This document shows positions 19,706 to 35,156 of a stretch of DNA of 64,000 nucleotides, piece by piece. Numbering within the stretch: position 1 is the stretch's first letter; each line of letters opens with the position of its first letter. Origin of the DNA: Adiantum capillus-veneris (Eukaryota > Streptophyta > Polypodiopsida > Polypodiales > Pteridaceae); contig CM043969.1 of assembly GCA_014529385.2 (NCBI GenBank), positions 25,685,946 to 25,749,945 on the forward strand, in the 5' to 3' direction. A model generated the notes under the pieces. It did not search any database, was not told where the DNA came from, and worked only from the letters and a program-made list of their open reading frames with translations. The translations under genes were made by a program, and so were the position numbers.

Positions 19706-19829
19706 CACAACAACAAGCAAAGAACTTGTTTCACAAAGCAGAGTTAACAAACTACAAGCAAGTCAAGAGGAGCCAAAGTATGTCAACCTACTGGACAAAA
19801 TGGTGGCATCCATTGGCCAACACAATGGA

Positions 19830-20590
19830 AGATGCCTAAGTTTCCAAGAACTTATGGAGTTGGGTTTTTGGCCCTGAACAGGTACGTCCAAGTTGCCATT
19901 AGAAATACATGGCATAAGATTCAAAGTCGAGCAGCTAAGCCACTAAATGAGCGGGACGTTAGTCCCAAAGATTCAAGTAATATTTTTTGTGATCTAAGCA
20001 TCTTAGCTATTTTAGGTACTGCTCAAGCTGGAAGAGTTGAGCATAACTACGTTGTGTCGCTCATGTTGGTATATGTGAGCATAAGAGTCGAAGTCTATGA
20101 ATATTAAGTCTGGTGAAGTGAAGGAGGAAGTCCAAAACACGCTCACACACTAACTTCTTGAAACTGTGGAAGCTATTGCGACGTCCTTTGTTGTCCCATA
20201 TGCTACACTCGTTCCTTGAAGCACCTATCAACTCCATCTTCCACACTGCATCTTTTGTTTGCAAATTCTCATATGCATATAGAGTATCCCGAAAATGGCA
20301 CTTGCATTAGACACTCTTTCTTTGTTTATCCCAAGCACTCAACTTGCATGACAGGTACTTCAAGTTCCATTGCTCAATTCTGATAAGAGCATATACCAAA
20401 GGAACTTTTTATCCATTGGGTTTTTTCCCTTTGGTCATCCAGGTTTTAGACCCTAATCTCGGAACACATAATCTCCTTGTATATATTACTTCTACATCAA
20501 CAATAAGGAAGTGGCTATCCACATCAATCAACAATGACTTGGAGCAACAGATGCAGATCACAACATACTTACCAAGAGGAAATCTTAGCT
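19830..20590 (+). repeat. Conserved 3' tail of E2
   Basis: Aligns by eye with the E1 tail from its start and extends further. The later part (20390-20480), with a run close to CCCTTTGGTCATCCAG and TTTTAGACCCTAAT, matches the reverse complement of 22130-22210 in E3. Untranslated. Confidence 0.7.
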
Positions 20591-21258
20591 AAAAATAGCG
20601 TAGAAAGCATCCGAAAAACATATTTTACAAAGTTGATCCATAGTTTTCTTGGGACTCATAGATTGAGGATCTGGCCTTGCTTTTTGCAAAAAAGCACCAA
20701 AAAGAACAACAAGCATGAAAAAGCTAAAAAAAATTGATTTCTTAAAAATTGAACCAAACGTCCATCTGATACACTGAAACATGGAAACAACCTTGTTGTT
20801 CATTTTAAAACCTTTTAAAACCTTACAACACTGCCAAACAAGCAATCTAAACTGAAATTTCACGAATAATATATTTGAATCTATTTTTCTTATTTTTAAA
20901 AGAGACAAAAAAGGGATCTTACACGTATAGACTCCATTTATAACTCACTTGAGTATGCTAAACGAGTTATCACAACTTTCCATGAAAGTAACTAGCTGAC
21001 GTAACTCATTAGCAAGGTACAAGTCCTTGACTTAATATCATTCGTCGTCAGTAAACAACCCCACCAAAATCGATAACCAGTGTTCAAGTTAGTTGATAAT
21101 CTGATTTAAACATGAAGAGGCTAAACTTAGTTGCAACATGCTTTGTCTCATGGTAAGCAAACTCTAACTAGAAAGATAACCTTTTTCAAGTGGATTGCTT
21201 GGTGCTAACGAACTCGCTTAGCATATCCTTTAGCACAAAATTAACACTTGTAATCTAC
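20591..21258. other. No gene seen
   Basis: A/T-rich sequence without a recognisable domain or repeat. The 3' LTR of E2 would be expected here but cannot be defined without a partner. Confidence 0.4.
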
Positions 21259-21385
21259 TGTGGGTGGGCTTCCTAACCTCACTCTTATCTTACTACAAAC
21301 ATAGTGAGAACCACAAACATAATTGTCAATCCATGGGACGAAGCTGACTTGACTAGTGCCTGGAGGTTACAAGAGGGTGTCAATC
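21259..21385 (-). repeat. E3 outer repeat, possible 3' LTR end
   Basis: About 125 bp starting TGTGGGTGGGCTTCC that is repeated in direct orientation at 25477-25605, next to the E3 primer-binding site. This is the relation expected of the R/U5 ends of two LTRs of one minus-strand element. Similarity fades beyond about 21390, so either the LTRs are heavily diverged or rearranged. Confidence 0.5.
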
Positions 21386-21782
21386 TCTTGGAAAACAATA
21401 GATAACTCGTATCTAACCCAAACTACACTCAAATGACCTAAGTCATCAAAAGCTAGTCACTAATCGGCAAGCAAACCATGATCGTTACAACATCAAATGA
21501 CATCCGAATGCTATGAATCTTTTAAGACAAGTATATAGGACCTAAGCAACATGCTTATGGTCTCAAATGTCACTTTCAATGAGTGGAAAAAAATGAGATT
21601 ATTAACAATAGTGAGATTTTGACCTAGTCTTTTTTGACCCGAATGCATCTAAATGCTTAGCATTGATGCCCCAATACCCTGCCTATACTTACTTTGTGAT
21701 ATCCTAGCTTAAATTCCTACTTATGATGAAATTAGGCCATGATATGTTTACGTCAATGCATAGAGCTCTTACCTACAGTTGC

Positions 21783-22066
21783 AACGCAACAGACGGCACT
21801 GCAATGTGATAACCGACAAGGGAGATAGAAGCAGGAGAAGGAGAGAGGAGAGCGTTCTAAGCTCAAGCTGTGTATTTCTTATCCAAAAACTTAGGTCCAA
21901 AGTTACAAAAACTGGCTTATATACCTTAGCCCAGGTTTAAGTTGTGTATTGTCCTGGCATCCAAGACCTTTGAGGCTCCACAACTTACTATATCTGCAAC
22001 CTACGTACACTAACTGACCTATTCTTTACATCTTGAAACTCTTACTGAGCCCGTAAACACGTTACA
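21783..22066 (-). mobile_element. Possible solo LTR, minus strand
   Basis: On the minus strand this segment runs from TGTAACG to CGTTGCA, near-inverted TG...CA termini. It holds a TATA box (TATATAAG) at its centre and a pyrimidine-rich stretch after it, the layout of a short LTR. No target-site duplication is evident and no partner is in the window. Confidence 0.3.
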
Positions 22067-22079
22067 ATTATCACAATAC

Positions 22080-22800
22080 ATGGCCATTTTGGAAAAATGT
22101 GAAAAGTATGTACAAGAGAAGTAGAATAATGAGGATCTAAATTAGGGTCTAATACTTGGATGATCAAAGGAAAAAAACACAGTGTGTGGAGAAAAAGTGC
22201 CTTTGGGATACACACATTATTGGAGTACTGATTAGCATGGAAAATATTTATAAAGTACTGAAGGACTATTTGTTGATGGATGTGGAAATAAAGGGGTAGC
22301 AAATATGTGGGTGGCATGATGAAACATTTGTTTGCCTGCTGTAGTCCACTCAAGGTGCATAGGTGGAAGCAAAAAAGAGTGTCTAATGCATATGTCCAAT
22401 GGTGGGACATCCTATATACATACATAGAAATGCATGGTCAACAATATGCTGTGCAAGAAGGATTTTTGAGGGATTCTTCAGAAAGAAGGTGTAGCTATAA
22501 AAACATATGTCGAGGCTTTACAAGCTGGCACCCCTTTAAGAATGGTTTTCGTTGTTGAGGATATGTGCTCTCATCTTACTTTGCACTGTGCGCGAGTGTT
22601 GGACTCTATGACACTCCACCAATTGTAAGTTAATAAACTTTGACTCTTATGCTCATCTCATCCAACATGAGCGACATGACTTAGATATGTTGAACTCTTC
22701 CAGCTTGAGTGTAAGTCTAATAACTACGACTCTTAGCACAAAGTTTATTACAACTTGAAGCTTTGGGACTAATGCTTTGCTCATTTTATGGCTCAGCAGC
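22080..22800 (-). repeat. Conserved 3' tail of E3
   Basis: Reverse complement of the E1/E2 tails: shared words around GCATTAGTCCCAAAGCTTCA, GTCGCTCATG and GAGCATAAGAGTC, then GCATTAGACACTCTTT further on. It confirms that E3 belongs to the same family in opposite orientation. Confidence 0.7.
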
Positions 22801-22854
22801 CCGCGACTCTGACTATGCCAAAGAGTGTTTTTTTCACCTTGACGACTTGACTTT

Positions 22855-23680
22855 TTACATTCTTGTGCTTACTACAAACATTTCTTCAAGTAAAAGTAAG
22901 CTTGAATCCTCAAAAAGAGGATTAGTGAAGGACCAAGTTGGCATTGAAGGTTTCTTTTGCCATAGTTGTTTTATCTTCTTCAAATCTGCATTCGCGTTGG
23001 TTGGGTTATCCTTCTTTGATTGTGAAGACTCCATTATCTGTTTGATTCTCCAATTAGGCATGTTAATAGGAGTCTTTGATGTTGCTGTAGGCCTTTGTTC
23101 ATTGTCGGCATTTGGATTTTGACTAGGAGCATTAGAAGACTTAGGAATCCAAATCTCTTAATGACCTTTGTATCTCCTTTGTTGACTTTGCTTCTCTTTA
23201 GGTCTTGTTGAGTTCTTGAGATCTTCATGCAGGTCTGGTGTAGTTCAGTTGGCTTGTGGTTGACTGGAAGCCAAATCTTTGTATAACCTGTGTAGAATCC
23301 TTGTCCAAGAGAAAGATTCTTTGAGATCCGTCTTTGTTCTGTATCCTCTTGAGAGTTGTGGTAGACTTTAGCATCTTTTGATGTTGTCTGTTGTATACCT
23401 GCTTCTTAGGTATCCTAGGATATTGTCGAGGTTGATACCTTGTGGGCCTTCTTTCTTGGGAGGGACTTGACGTTACTTCATATGTCCTTACCTGAGGTTT
23501 TGGTATCCATATCTGTCTGTTACCTCTATAATACTCCTGTTCCATTAAGCTCCATTGTGATGCTATCCATCCCATGTGTTTCTTTTTCTGTATTGATTGC
23601 AGCCTTTGAAATGATAAAAATCTAGGCCTTGAATAACCTAACCTGCAATCCAATGTGATTTGTGCCCCGATTTGCAAGTT
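22855..23680 (-). pseudogene. E3 repeat protein, frameshifted
   Basis: Three modules: Y-Y-R-G-N-R-Q-I-W-I-P-K (about 23545-23500), G-F-Y-T-G-Y-T-K-I-W-L-P (about 23305-23265, in another frame) and G-Y-K-G-H then E-I-W-I-P-K with one stop (about 23180-23138). The first is preceded by W-I-A-S, as in E1. Because modules survive in different frames, the region once encoded the same repeat protein and has since gained indels. No gag or protease lies upstream. Confidence 0.6.
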
Positions 23681-23899
23681 CCATGCGTGAAACTGCTCTA
23701 ATGGCTTGATTTTACTAAAAATTTGTTTCGAACTGCACTTTTATATACTTGATCCCATTTTGTCAGGTTTTTTATCGCTCGCTCAAACTGCTCAATTTTT
23801 TGCTAACTATCGTGATTGGTCTGTGTATATCACTTCAATATGAGCTAAGTGAGTCAGCAAATGAGATTTCCAAATTCTATCCTTCCAAAGAGCTAAAGG

Positions 23900-25456
23900 A
23901 CTAATCTAAAACCTAGAAAGTGAGTTATCATGTATTAATTTTGATCCGATTGAACCCAAACTTGACCAGTGACCTTGTATTATGTTACTCTAACACTATA
24001 CAAGCTCAAACGTCCAAAATCTTGTCTTTGAGCTCAAAAGTAAATAATTGTAATTATTTACTTTTCTTAGTTTTTACACTTTTAGGCTTGTTTACCATGT
24101 AGACACCTTGTTGTAGTGTTTGGACAAGTTTCAATGAGTTTGAACAAGATTTGCCCAAGTTATCAACTGTTTAGTGTCCGCAGACTCAATTTTCAAGAAT
24201 CTGACTTAAGTCTCACTTTTGTGACCCAAATTTTACTAAATTTGATATGAGTAGTCTACTTGATGTGCTTAACCTTGTGGTATACTCAATTGTGCAAAAA
24301 AATCAAATATAAGGTAGATGTAAATAATTGTGATTATTTACTTCTGGACTTTTTAGCATTTTTTGCCAAGATGATGATACAAATAGGTAAAGCAACTCAA
24401 CTTAAGCTCCCTAGCAAAGTTTGGATAAACCCTGCTCAATTTGTCAACAATTTTGTGTCTGCATAATGTCTTTACAAAACTTGCCACAATTTTTATTTTA
24501 AAGATTGAACTTTTACCAAATTTGGTGTGAGTACTCAATACAACATGCCTAAGCCTATGGTACTGCCATTTGACCAAAAACACCTCGATTTTGGGCAAAT
24601 GTAAATAAATTATCCAAGTCAAACGCAACTTCTCGACAAACAGTACACACTTCATTTTTTTCCAAGTTTTTGGTCTGTTTTGTGATCCAGACTCTATGAG
24701 CCTTCACAAAGATGTTTGTAATCATGCATAGAGTCTCTGGTAGCAATCTTGATCAATTTGAGCAAAATGGTACTAATCGTGATTATTTACTTTTGGCCTA
24801 AAATGAACAATTTTTGTAATTTTTTAATAGTCAGTCTTTTTGTGACATGTTTTAAGCTTGTGAGTCAAGTCAAAACTTAATTTGGCCTTAGTTCTCAAGA
24901 AAATGTAAATAATATGAGTTTTTGCAAACTCTTGAAAACTTACCTCAAATGCATCTTTATGCTTACCCACTGGTTCATACAACTTTATGAGCACAATCTC
25001 CATCTTGTTTCAGTGGTTGACAGTCTTTTGATGCTGTTCCAAGCCATAGAAGTGAAATTTTGTAACTTCACATAAACAACTCACAAATGATTCTTTTGGA
25101 GTGAGCAATGATTTGAGATCCCATCTTGGATTCTACTTACCCTACTCCTAGGTTTTGCTGCAACTAGGTGTCCACAAACACTTTTTTTCTTGTTTTTATG
25201 GTTTCCTAAGCATTGATCTTAAGACCTATCTTGTCCATCAAATCATTCTCAAAATCCCAACCTAATCCTCCAATCCTACAATCCTACAAGGTACTTAGCA
25301 AAGGACAACCTACTCCCAAGCTACCTCTACACAGCAAAAGACGACACTCTTTAGCTATTCGGTTTTAAAGAGAAAGTTTAACTCTAGGTGATCCTAGAGG
25401 AAGTTAAATGAAAACTACACTATACGCTCTTATTTTCCCTAGTTTAGGTCTACTCG
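23900..25456 (-). repeat. E3 leader with ~280-bp repeats and a palindromic core
   Basis: Leader between the E3 PBS and the repeat protein. A palindromic word with arms GTAAATAATT and AATTATTTAC around a 2-nt centre occurs at 24040-24061 (perfect arms) and 24320-24341 (one change), with partial copies at 24601, 24769-24790 and 24905. The first three steps are 280 and 281 bp; flanking sequence repeats more loosely. This parallels E1 in position, although the core sequence is unrelated. Confidence 0.7.
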
Positions 25457-25474
25457 TCCTCGAAAACAGTGCCA
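25457..25474 (-). other. Gypsy primer-binding site of E3
   Basis: Minus strand reads TGGCACTGTTTTCGAGGA, aligning without gaps to the E1 site TGGCGCCGTTGCCGGGGA with five substitutions. Two bases away begins the repeat at 25477, as an LTR end should. It fixes E3 orientation. Confidence 0.6.
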
Positions 25475-25476
25475 AA

Positions 25477-26390
25477 TGTGGGCGGGCTTCCTAATTTCAC
25501 TCTTATCTTATTCCAAGCATAGGGAGAACCACGAACATAATTGTCAATCCCTGGGATGAATTTGACTTGACTAGTGCATAGAGGCTACAAGAGGGCTTCC
25601 CTTTGGAGAATGATTGATGCTTGATAGGAGAATTCAATATGGTAGAGAATAGGAAAGATAGAACCAATTCTTCATGTCTGCTCGAGGCTCCCAAAAAGTA
25701 AAACAACAAAGCCTGTGTGAGAAGTGGTCCTTGGTGGATATGTGGTCCATCGGGCCATGGAACAATACACCTATCTTTTCCTACACAAGCCTTCAATATG
25801 CTCAAATGTCACCATAGCTTGATTGTTGCTACTGCTCCCATCAAGTCGATCGGATCTCGTCTTTTGCAGAAATGAAGGTAGACCATCACAAAGTTTGTCC
25901 AACCACCTCCCCCTATCCATTAAACTCAGAAGAACCAAAGGGGGTACCTCCTTCCCCATAGGAACAAAGAAGAAGCTAGTCACTGGGGAACATCTTTTTA
26001 AAGACCCTCTCTTTTGAAGTATCACCAAAAAAGCATTGCACAAACTGGATAAACATAGAATTGGAGAACCCTAAAGCTTGTGATGACTTTGCTCGAAGCA
26101 CACAAAAAGTGATTAAAAGAGTAGGCACAAGGATGAATAAGACTTGCAAAGATATTAATAAACAAGATAAAATCGAAGTAAATGTTGAGGAAAAAAAAGC
26201 GAAGGCACATCCTTCAAAGGTGATCACAAGAGGTGGCTCAAAGCAAAAGTAGCTCTTGTAGAATAAGAGTCGGAGCAAGACATCAAAGGTTGTGACTTTC
26301 CTATAAGAATGAACACCACCAGTCCATGCAAGCATGTGAAAATCATTCACTAAGAGGGTACGTCTTTTGAGGTGTGGATTTTCCTCTTCT
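25477..26390 (-). other. Presumed E3 5' LTR region; no firm gene
   Basis: The first 125 bp repeat 21259-21385. The rest holds short overlapping ORFs on both strands (for example 25771-26043 minus, 61-90 aa) with no domain I recognise. Conservatively treated as LTR and flanking DNA. A PLE 3' end begins at about 26391. Confidence 0.35.

Positions 26391-27182
<792 letters not shown>

Positions 27183-27250
<68 letters not shown>
27183..27250. repeat. (TC)n microsatellite
   Basis: Uninterrupted TC run of about 68 bp; the diverged PLE copy starts immediately after it. Confidence 0.95.
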
Positions 27251-27255
<5 letters not shown>

Positions 27256-30200
27256 CCACTATATGAGTAGGGGCGGCCGCAGCTGCTTATCGAAAACCTA
27301 CACCTACTGAGTACTTTGATTGTGGGGCTTTTACCACCTTGGGCAAAATTGAAGAACTGAACCCTACAACACTATATAAGAGGTGAGGGTGCTTTGGCCC
27401 CTCACTTAGCCTGTGGTGTATTTCTCTTTTCATGTGTTTGTGAAAGAGAGGAGTGAGGGCATAGACGCATACTATGCAATCCTGGAGGTGGTTGAACTAC
27501 CGTCTCAGATCGGTGTTTACCTTTTGATGGAATCCAGTTGACATACTGCGGGGTTTTTTTGGTACATAGCTCATGATTTAAATGATCTAGTTACTTTATC
27601 TGTTTATGTTTCTTGGTCTATAAGCTTTGCATAAGCATTTCACTGCGTATGGTAATTAGTTGATTGGTTTACTTCACAAAAAACCTCATAGTAAAGAGGT
27701 TACAACTTGGCTTGTTAAGCATGACTTATGAACATCATAGACCGGTGGGGTGTCCTGCCTCGAACACATACTGTTCATAATAATGATTGGAGATCACTAT
27801 CGTATGATTTGGATTAATGATGTTATTCTGTACAAAATACATTTGCATGGTGTTTTTTCCTCTGACATGATACAGATGCACTGATGCATATTAACCGGCT
27901 CTCTCGGACTTGATTAATGTGGTAGGAAGTTTGTATTATGGTTAGTAAATTATGTTTCACTGGTGGTTTTGGGTAAACCTTATTACACCTTGGTTTGATA
28001 TAATGGAACCTTTGCGTAAACAGTATTCTGGATCTACATAAAGATATTTTTTTGATGGCCATTATGGCGCATAGGTTACTGGTTACTATCATGATTCTGA
28101 TAGAACTGCACCATAAACACTACACTGCCTGAAAATTGTTTTTTAGGGAAGTAATGGGGTGGTATAAGACACCCGTGACACTCACATGTAAGGGATTGGT
28201 GTATTGGATAATACTAGCCCCAAAGGGCGACTGTTTTTTTGTACTTTGTAGACTGTTTACTGCATACCTTGGAGTAACCTTTGTTCCATTTGATACTGAG
28301 TTCATATCAGGATACCAACGTAATGTCGGGTGCCACTTTTTATGTTGTTCATTGGGACGCAAATTATTTTTAACTTTGTTAAGGCTAGGAGGATTGGATT
28401 TAGTATATTTTCTTCTCATTTGGCATACAATTTGAGGTATGATGGATTCCGTATGTCCAAGTAGACATGTCAAATTTGGGTTTGCTTTATAACATAGCCG
28501 AGTTTGATACCTTTAACTATCAATGGAATCTTTTGTTGTTGAGAGATCTATCTAAAGCCATTGATTTGGATACTTTATGGCTTCATGGTACTTAGAAAAG
28601 CTAGAGGAGTTGGAGCTTGAAAAATTTGGCAAAGTAATTGTGATATTGAAAGACTAATTTATGAGATGATATGGGGATTAAGACACTTGGATTAGAAGGT
28701 GTGGTGGCCATCTTATCAAAATGATATGTATGCTAATATCTATTTAAGGTATAAATAAAAAATGGGTTATATAGAAACAAAACTTATAAGTACCTTTATA
28801 AATCTTTGGGATAATAAACTTTTTTACAAAAAGAACCAAAGAATTGGAATACATGAACACTTGGACAATGGTTTTAATTTAAAATATCTGTAAGTTGGAC
28901 ATGGATAGCAATTGATATAGTCCATTGACACCTGTAAAACACATCCAAAGCTAACGTATTTGTTGTCTTGTTTGGATGGATGGCGGTGAGGACTCTATCC
29001 TTTCTTGGAATTTTTTTGGCTTAAAGCAAATGTCTGTCCATGATTACACTTGCTCCTGCTACTTGGAAAGTACTTCTTTAATGAGACATTATCATTGTAT
29101 ACTAGAATGAGGCTTCATTCTCATAAGACATTGACAAAGATAATTCTAAGACTAAGTTGCTTTTTACTAATCATTGCCTTTTCTCTAAAGGTAGCTGTCT
29201 TTTGAATGTTAAAGTTCATTTTTGTTTTATTATTTAAGTAAAAACAACTACAAACACCTCCTATGCATAAGGGTTTTCCATTCTTTTTGGAAAACCCAGG
29301 ATGTTGGCTTTAGAAACTAGCTTGAATCTTAGTTCTTAGTTGGACCCACTGCCTATAATTCCTTGATTGGTTGGCTAGTGTTAGGTGGTCCTTCATAGGC
29401 TAATGTTCTGGATACCTGCTCACGGCTATTATAGTCTCTGACTTTGCCGGTTTAAGGATCGCATGAGAGTAAACTACAACCCGGAGAAGCATACAAGGAT
29501 TTTAGAAAAAAATAGGTTTTACCTAAAGGACCATTCTCCAAAAAAAGCCCTAGCTATTAGAACTAGACCTTTTCTTGTTGTACGGGCCAAATGCTATGTT
29601 ACATGCTACCATAAGTAATCCATGGCTTACTAATACTTTTGTCTATTGCAGGCCCTTGCTCTCTCGCAAGGCCTAGAACTATCTTTTGAACCCCTCTCTG
29701 TGGCAACCTCTCTTGTCCTCAGATGTATTGGCAGTTTGGATGCTTCTCAATTGATATATGATTTGGCTCTTATCTCAAAAAAAAATCTATCTATCTTACA
29801 CATGTTGTCTTTCAATGATTGGGTCAAGATTTTGACTACCCTAGACAAGGACTCGAAAGATGGGTTAATATGATTTCCCATTACATAGTCCAATTACCTA
29901 TACTTTCTGTACAATATCAACAAGAGCTAGCCCTATTTTCTTCTTCTTGGGCTGAATTATCTAACTTTCTTAAAAAAATATGTGGCCTCAATCCATATTT
30001 TATCAATGCCCCTGCTGCTCCATCTGTCCCACAAACCGGTGGCATCTTTCGTAGAGATAGTGCGGCACTTGAAGCTATCAAGGAATTTCAAAACAATCTT
30101 TGCTCACTTAGTGACTAATCTCTTGGAAATGGTACCCAAAGTATCCAAGGTTTTTCCTTTCCTACCAGTTAGACAAATTGAAATTGAATCTTTTGGTGTG

Positions 30201-30467
30201 GCCCATCAGCTTTGGGTTCTACCTAACAAAGCCTTTTTGGCACCAATTCTTAGTGAAACCTGGGTCTATCTGGCTAATCTTCCTGCCTCCACAGTTGAGA
30301 ATTGTAGACTCAGGATTCTGAAAGGAGGATAGTTCTTAGACAAAGGAGAACACCTTAAAGCCCCCTTAAACCTTAACCTTATTGACCATTCCAAATGCTC
30401 TTCCAATACAGGTCTATACATTTGAACAAAAGGGAACATGGAGTTTGCTAAAAGTAATCTTGATTTC
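27251..30467 (+). mobile_element. Penelope-like element, diverged 5' copy (copy C)
   Basis: Homologous to 31210-34590 of the near-complete copy but clearly diverged. Shared landmarks: a TATA box (TATATAAG at 27372-27380) followed by GGTGAGGG and CCCTCACTTAG; the phrase TCTTGTTTGGATGGATG (28970); a 3' splice site TATTGCAG at 29644-29651; and ORF1 from 29652 (A-L-A-L-S-Q-G-L-E-L). ORF1 is broken by frameshifts near 29870 and 30115 and a stop at 30330, and ends abruptly at 30467, about 290 codons in, where a 3'-end segment is joined. An internal deletion removed the RT. The upstream exon (29475-29590) has a conserved A-x-R-T-R-P-F-L word. Confidence 0.8.
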
Positions 30468-30473
30468 TTTTTT

Positions 30474-30676
30474 ATTCTCTGCACAATATTCTCTTGTTAT
30501 CTCCTTTTCTTTGTCTCACAGACACACTCACCCACTTTGAGGACAAGCCCCTCAATAGGTTATCCTAAATAATTGTGACCTCTTTACAGAGGTTGTATAT
30601 AAAATTTTTAATATTGGTCTGGTCTTGTTAATATTATCTAAGATTCTTAATTATCATTTGAAGGAGGATGCATCAT

Positions 30677-30680
<4 letters not shown>
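30474..30680 (+). mobile_element. PLE 3' end joined to copy C
   Basis: Second copy of the 26391-26599 segment. It follows truncated ORF1 directly and precedes the (CT)n(CA)n tract, so copy C is most simply an internally deleted element keeping its 5' part and 3' end. The junction at 30467-30474 is sharp. Confidence 0.6.
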
Positions 30681-33555
<2,875 letters not shown>

Positions 33556-35120
33556 TTGTTTCAGGACTGCTCACAGTATAGATTGGCAGCTCGCATGAGT
33601 ACAAATCACAAACCTAAGAATCACGCAAAGATCCTTGACCAGATCAAGCTCTTCATAAAAGACCATGCACCAAAAGATACATTAGCTGCTAGAACTAGAC
33701 CTTTCCTTGCTAGGAAAGCCAAATTATGTATCACATACTATGGCAAGAAATAATATACCTGACGTCACTTTTTTTGCAGACTCTTGCCCTATCTCAAGGT
33801 TTGGAACTCACCTCGGAGCCCCTCTCTGTGGCCTCTTCTCTGGTCCTCAGATGTATTAGCAGTCTGGATGCTTCACAACTTATTTATGATTCTGCTCTAG
33901 TTTCGGACAAAAATCTTTCAGTCTTACATATGTTATCTTTTAATGATTGGGTAAAAATTCTAGCATCTTTGGACAAAGACCCACTAGAAGGTGTTAATCT
34001 GCTTTCCCAATACATTGCCCAGCTTCCCGTCCTTGCTTCACAATATCAACAAGAGCTTGCCCTGTTCTCTTTGCTTGGAGCTGAGCTGTCAAATTTCCTT
34101 AGAAAACTCTGTGGACTTAATCCCACATTTATTTGCACCCCAAATACCCCCGCCATCCCTTCAACGGGTGGCATCTTCTGTCGGGATAGTGCTGCTCTAG
34201 AGGCAGTAAAAGAGTTTCAACCTAACCTCTGCTCTCTCAATGATGTTAATCTCCTTGAGATGGTCCCTAAAATCTCAAAAGTCTTTCCTGTCTTACCACT
34301 AAGACATATAGAAATTGAATCTCTCGGAGTAGACCATCAACTTTGGGTTCTACCAAACAAAGCCTTCTTGGCTCCAATTCTTAGTGAAACCTGGGTATAC
34401 TTGGCCAACCTCCCTGCATCAACAGTGGAAGAATGCAAACTTAAAATTCTAAAGGGTGGACAATTCTTGGACAAAGGTGAATTGATTAAAGCCCCTTTTA
34501 ACCTACACCTGATCTATCACTCCAAATGCCCATCTAATACTGGATTGTACATACGTACTAAGGGTAGCATGGAGTTTGTTAAAAGTAATCCAGACTTCTA
34601 CACAGAGTCTAGTTGGAATATCTTCCGCCCCTATGTAAAATGTGCTTGTAGATTTCTGGACCCCAAAGCTACCTGTGAATCGAGCATTATGTGGTTTGAC
34701 CATACTATATGGTTTATCCTCAACCATTTGGAACTGTTATTCCTAGAGAAACCAGTTGACTTTCATCTATCCCTCATCTGCTCATGGCTAGGTGGACAGG
34801 CCAAGCAGATTGTGATTGCTGCCTTTAACATCTTCCGAGGACTGATGCATGATATTCTGAAAGAACTAAAAGCTGAGGAACCCGGTCTTTACCTCACCAC
34901 ATATGCGAACTACAAAGGAGTCAAATACATCACTAACCTTCTAAAACCGTGTATTGAAGAGGATGAATCTCCTGCTTTTAAAAGAGCTAACTCTTTAGCT
35001 ACTCCCAACTCCTTTACTTCCTTTTTTACACCTAGCTCCTCATCTAATCGAGGAAAGTCTCGTAGCATTACTAGAGGGAGAGGCAGATTCCCTGCTATCA
35101 AAAACTTCCTTGAAATCTAA
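33556..35120 (+). CDS. PLE ORF1, unknown function, two exons
   Basis: The short upstream exon (ATG at 33598 or 33556) encodes a basic stretch with T-R-P-F-L. The main exon starts after TTTTTTTGCAG (33769-33779) with T-L-A-L-S-Q-G-L-E-L and runs about 447 codons to 35120. Copy C keeps the same acceptor and the same T/A-L-A-L-S-Q start. No RT or canonical GIY-YIG domain is recognisable. Near the C-terminus there is G-L-Y, an 11-residue gap, then Y-I-T (34886-34936), with GIY-YIG-like spacing but lacking other hallmarks; I regard it as weak. The last 50 residues are S- and R-rich. In copy A the plausible donor (TATGTATC, 33725) would leave exons out of frame by two bases relative to C, so splicing is uncertain. 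Confidence 0.6.
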
Positions 35121-35156
35121 CCCTCAAATATATAGTGTCTACAAATCCATGTGGAT

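Noticed and set aside
24040-24926. CRISPR-like array
   Set aside because: Spacing is about 280 bp, units diverge, and the context is a plant retroelement leader.
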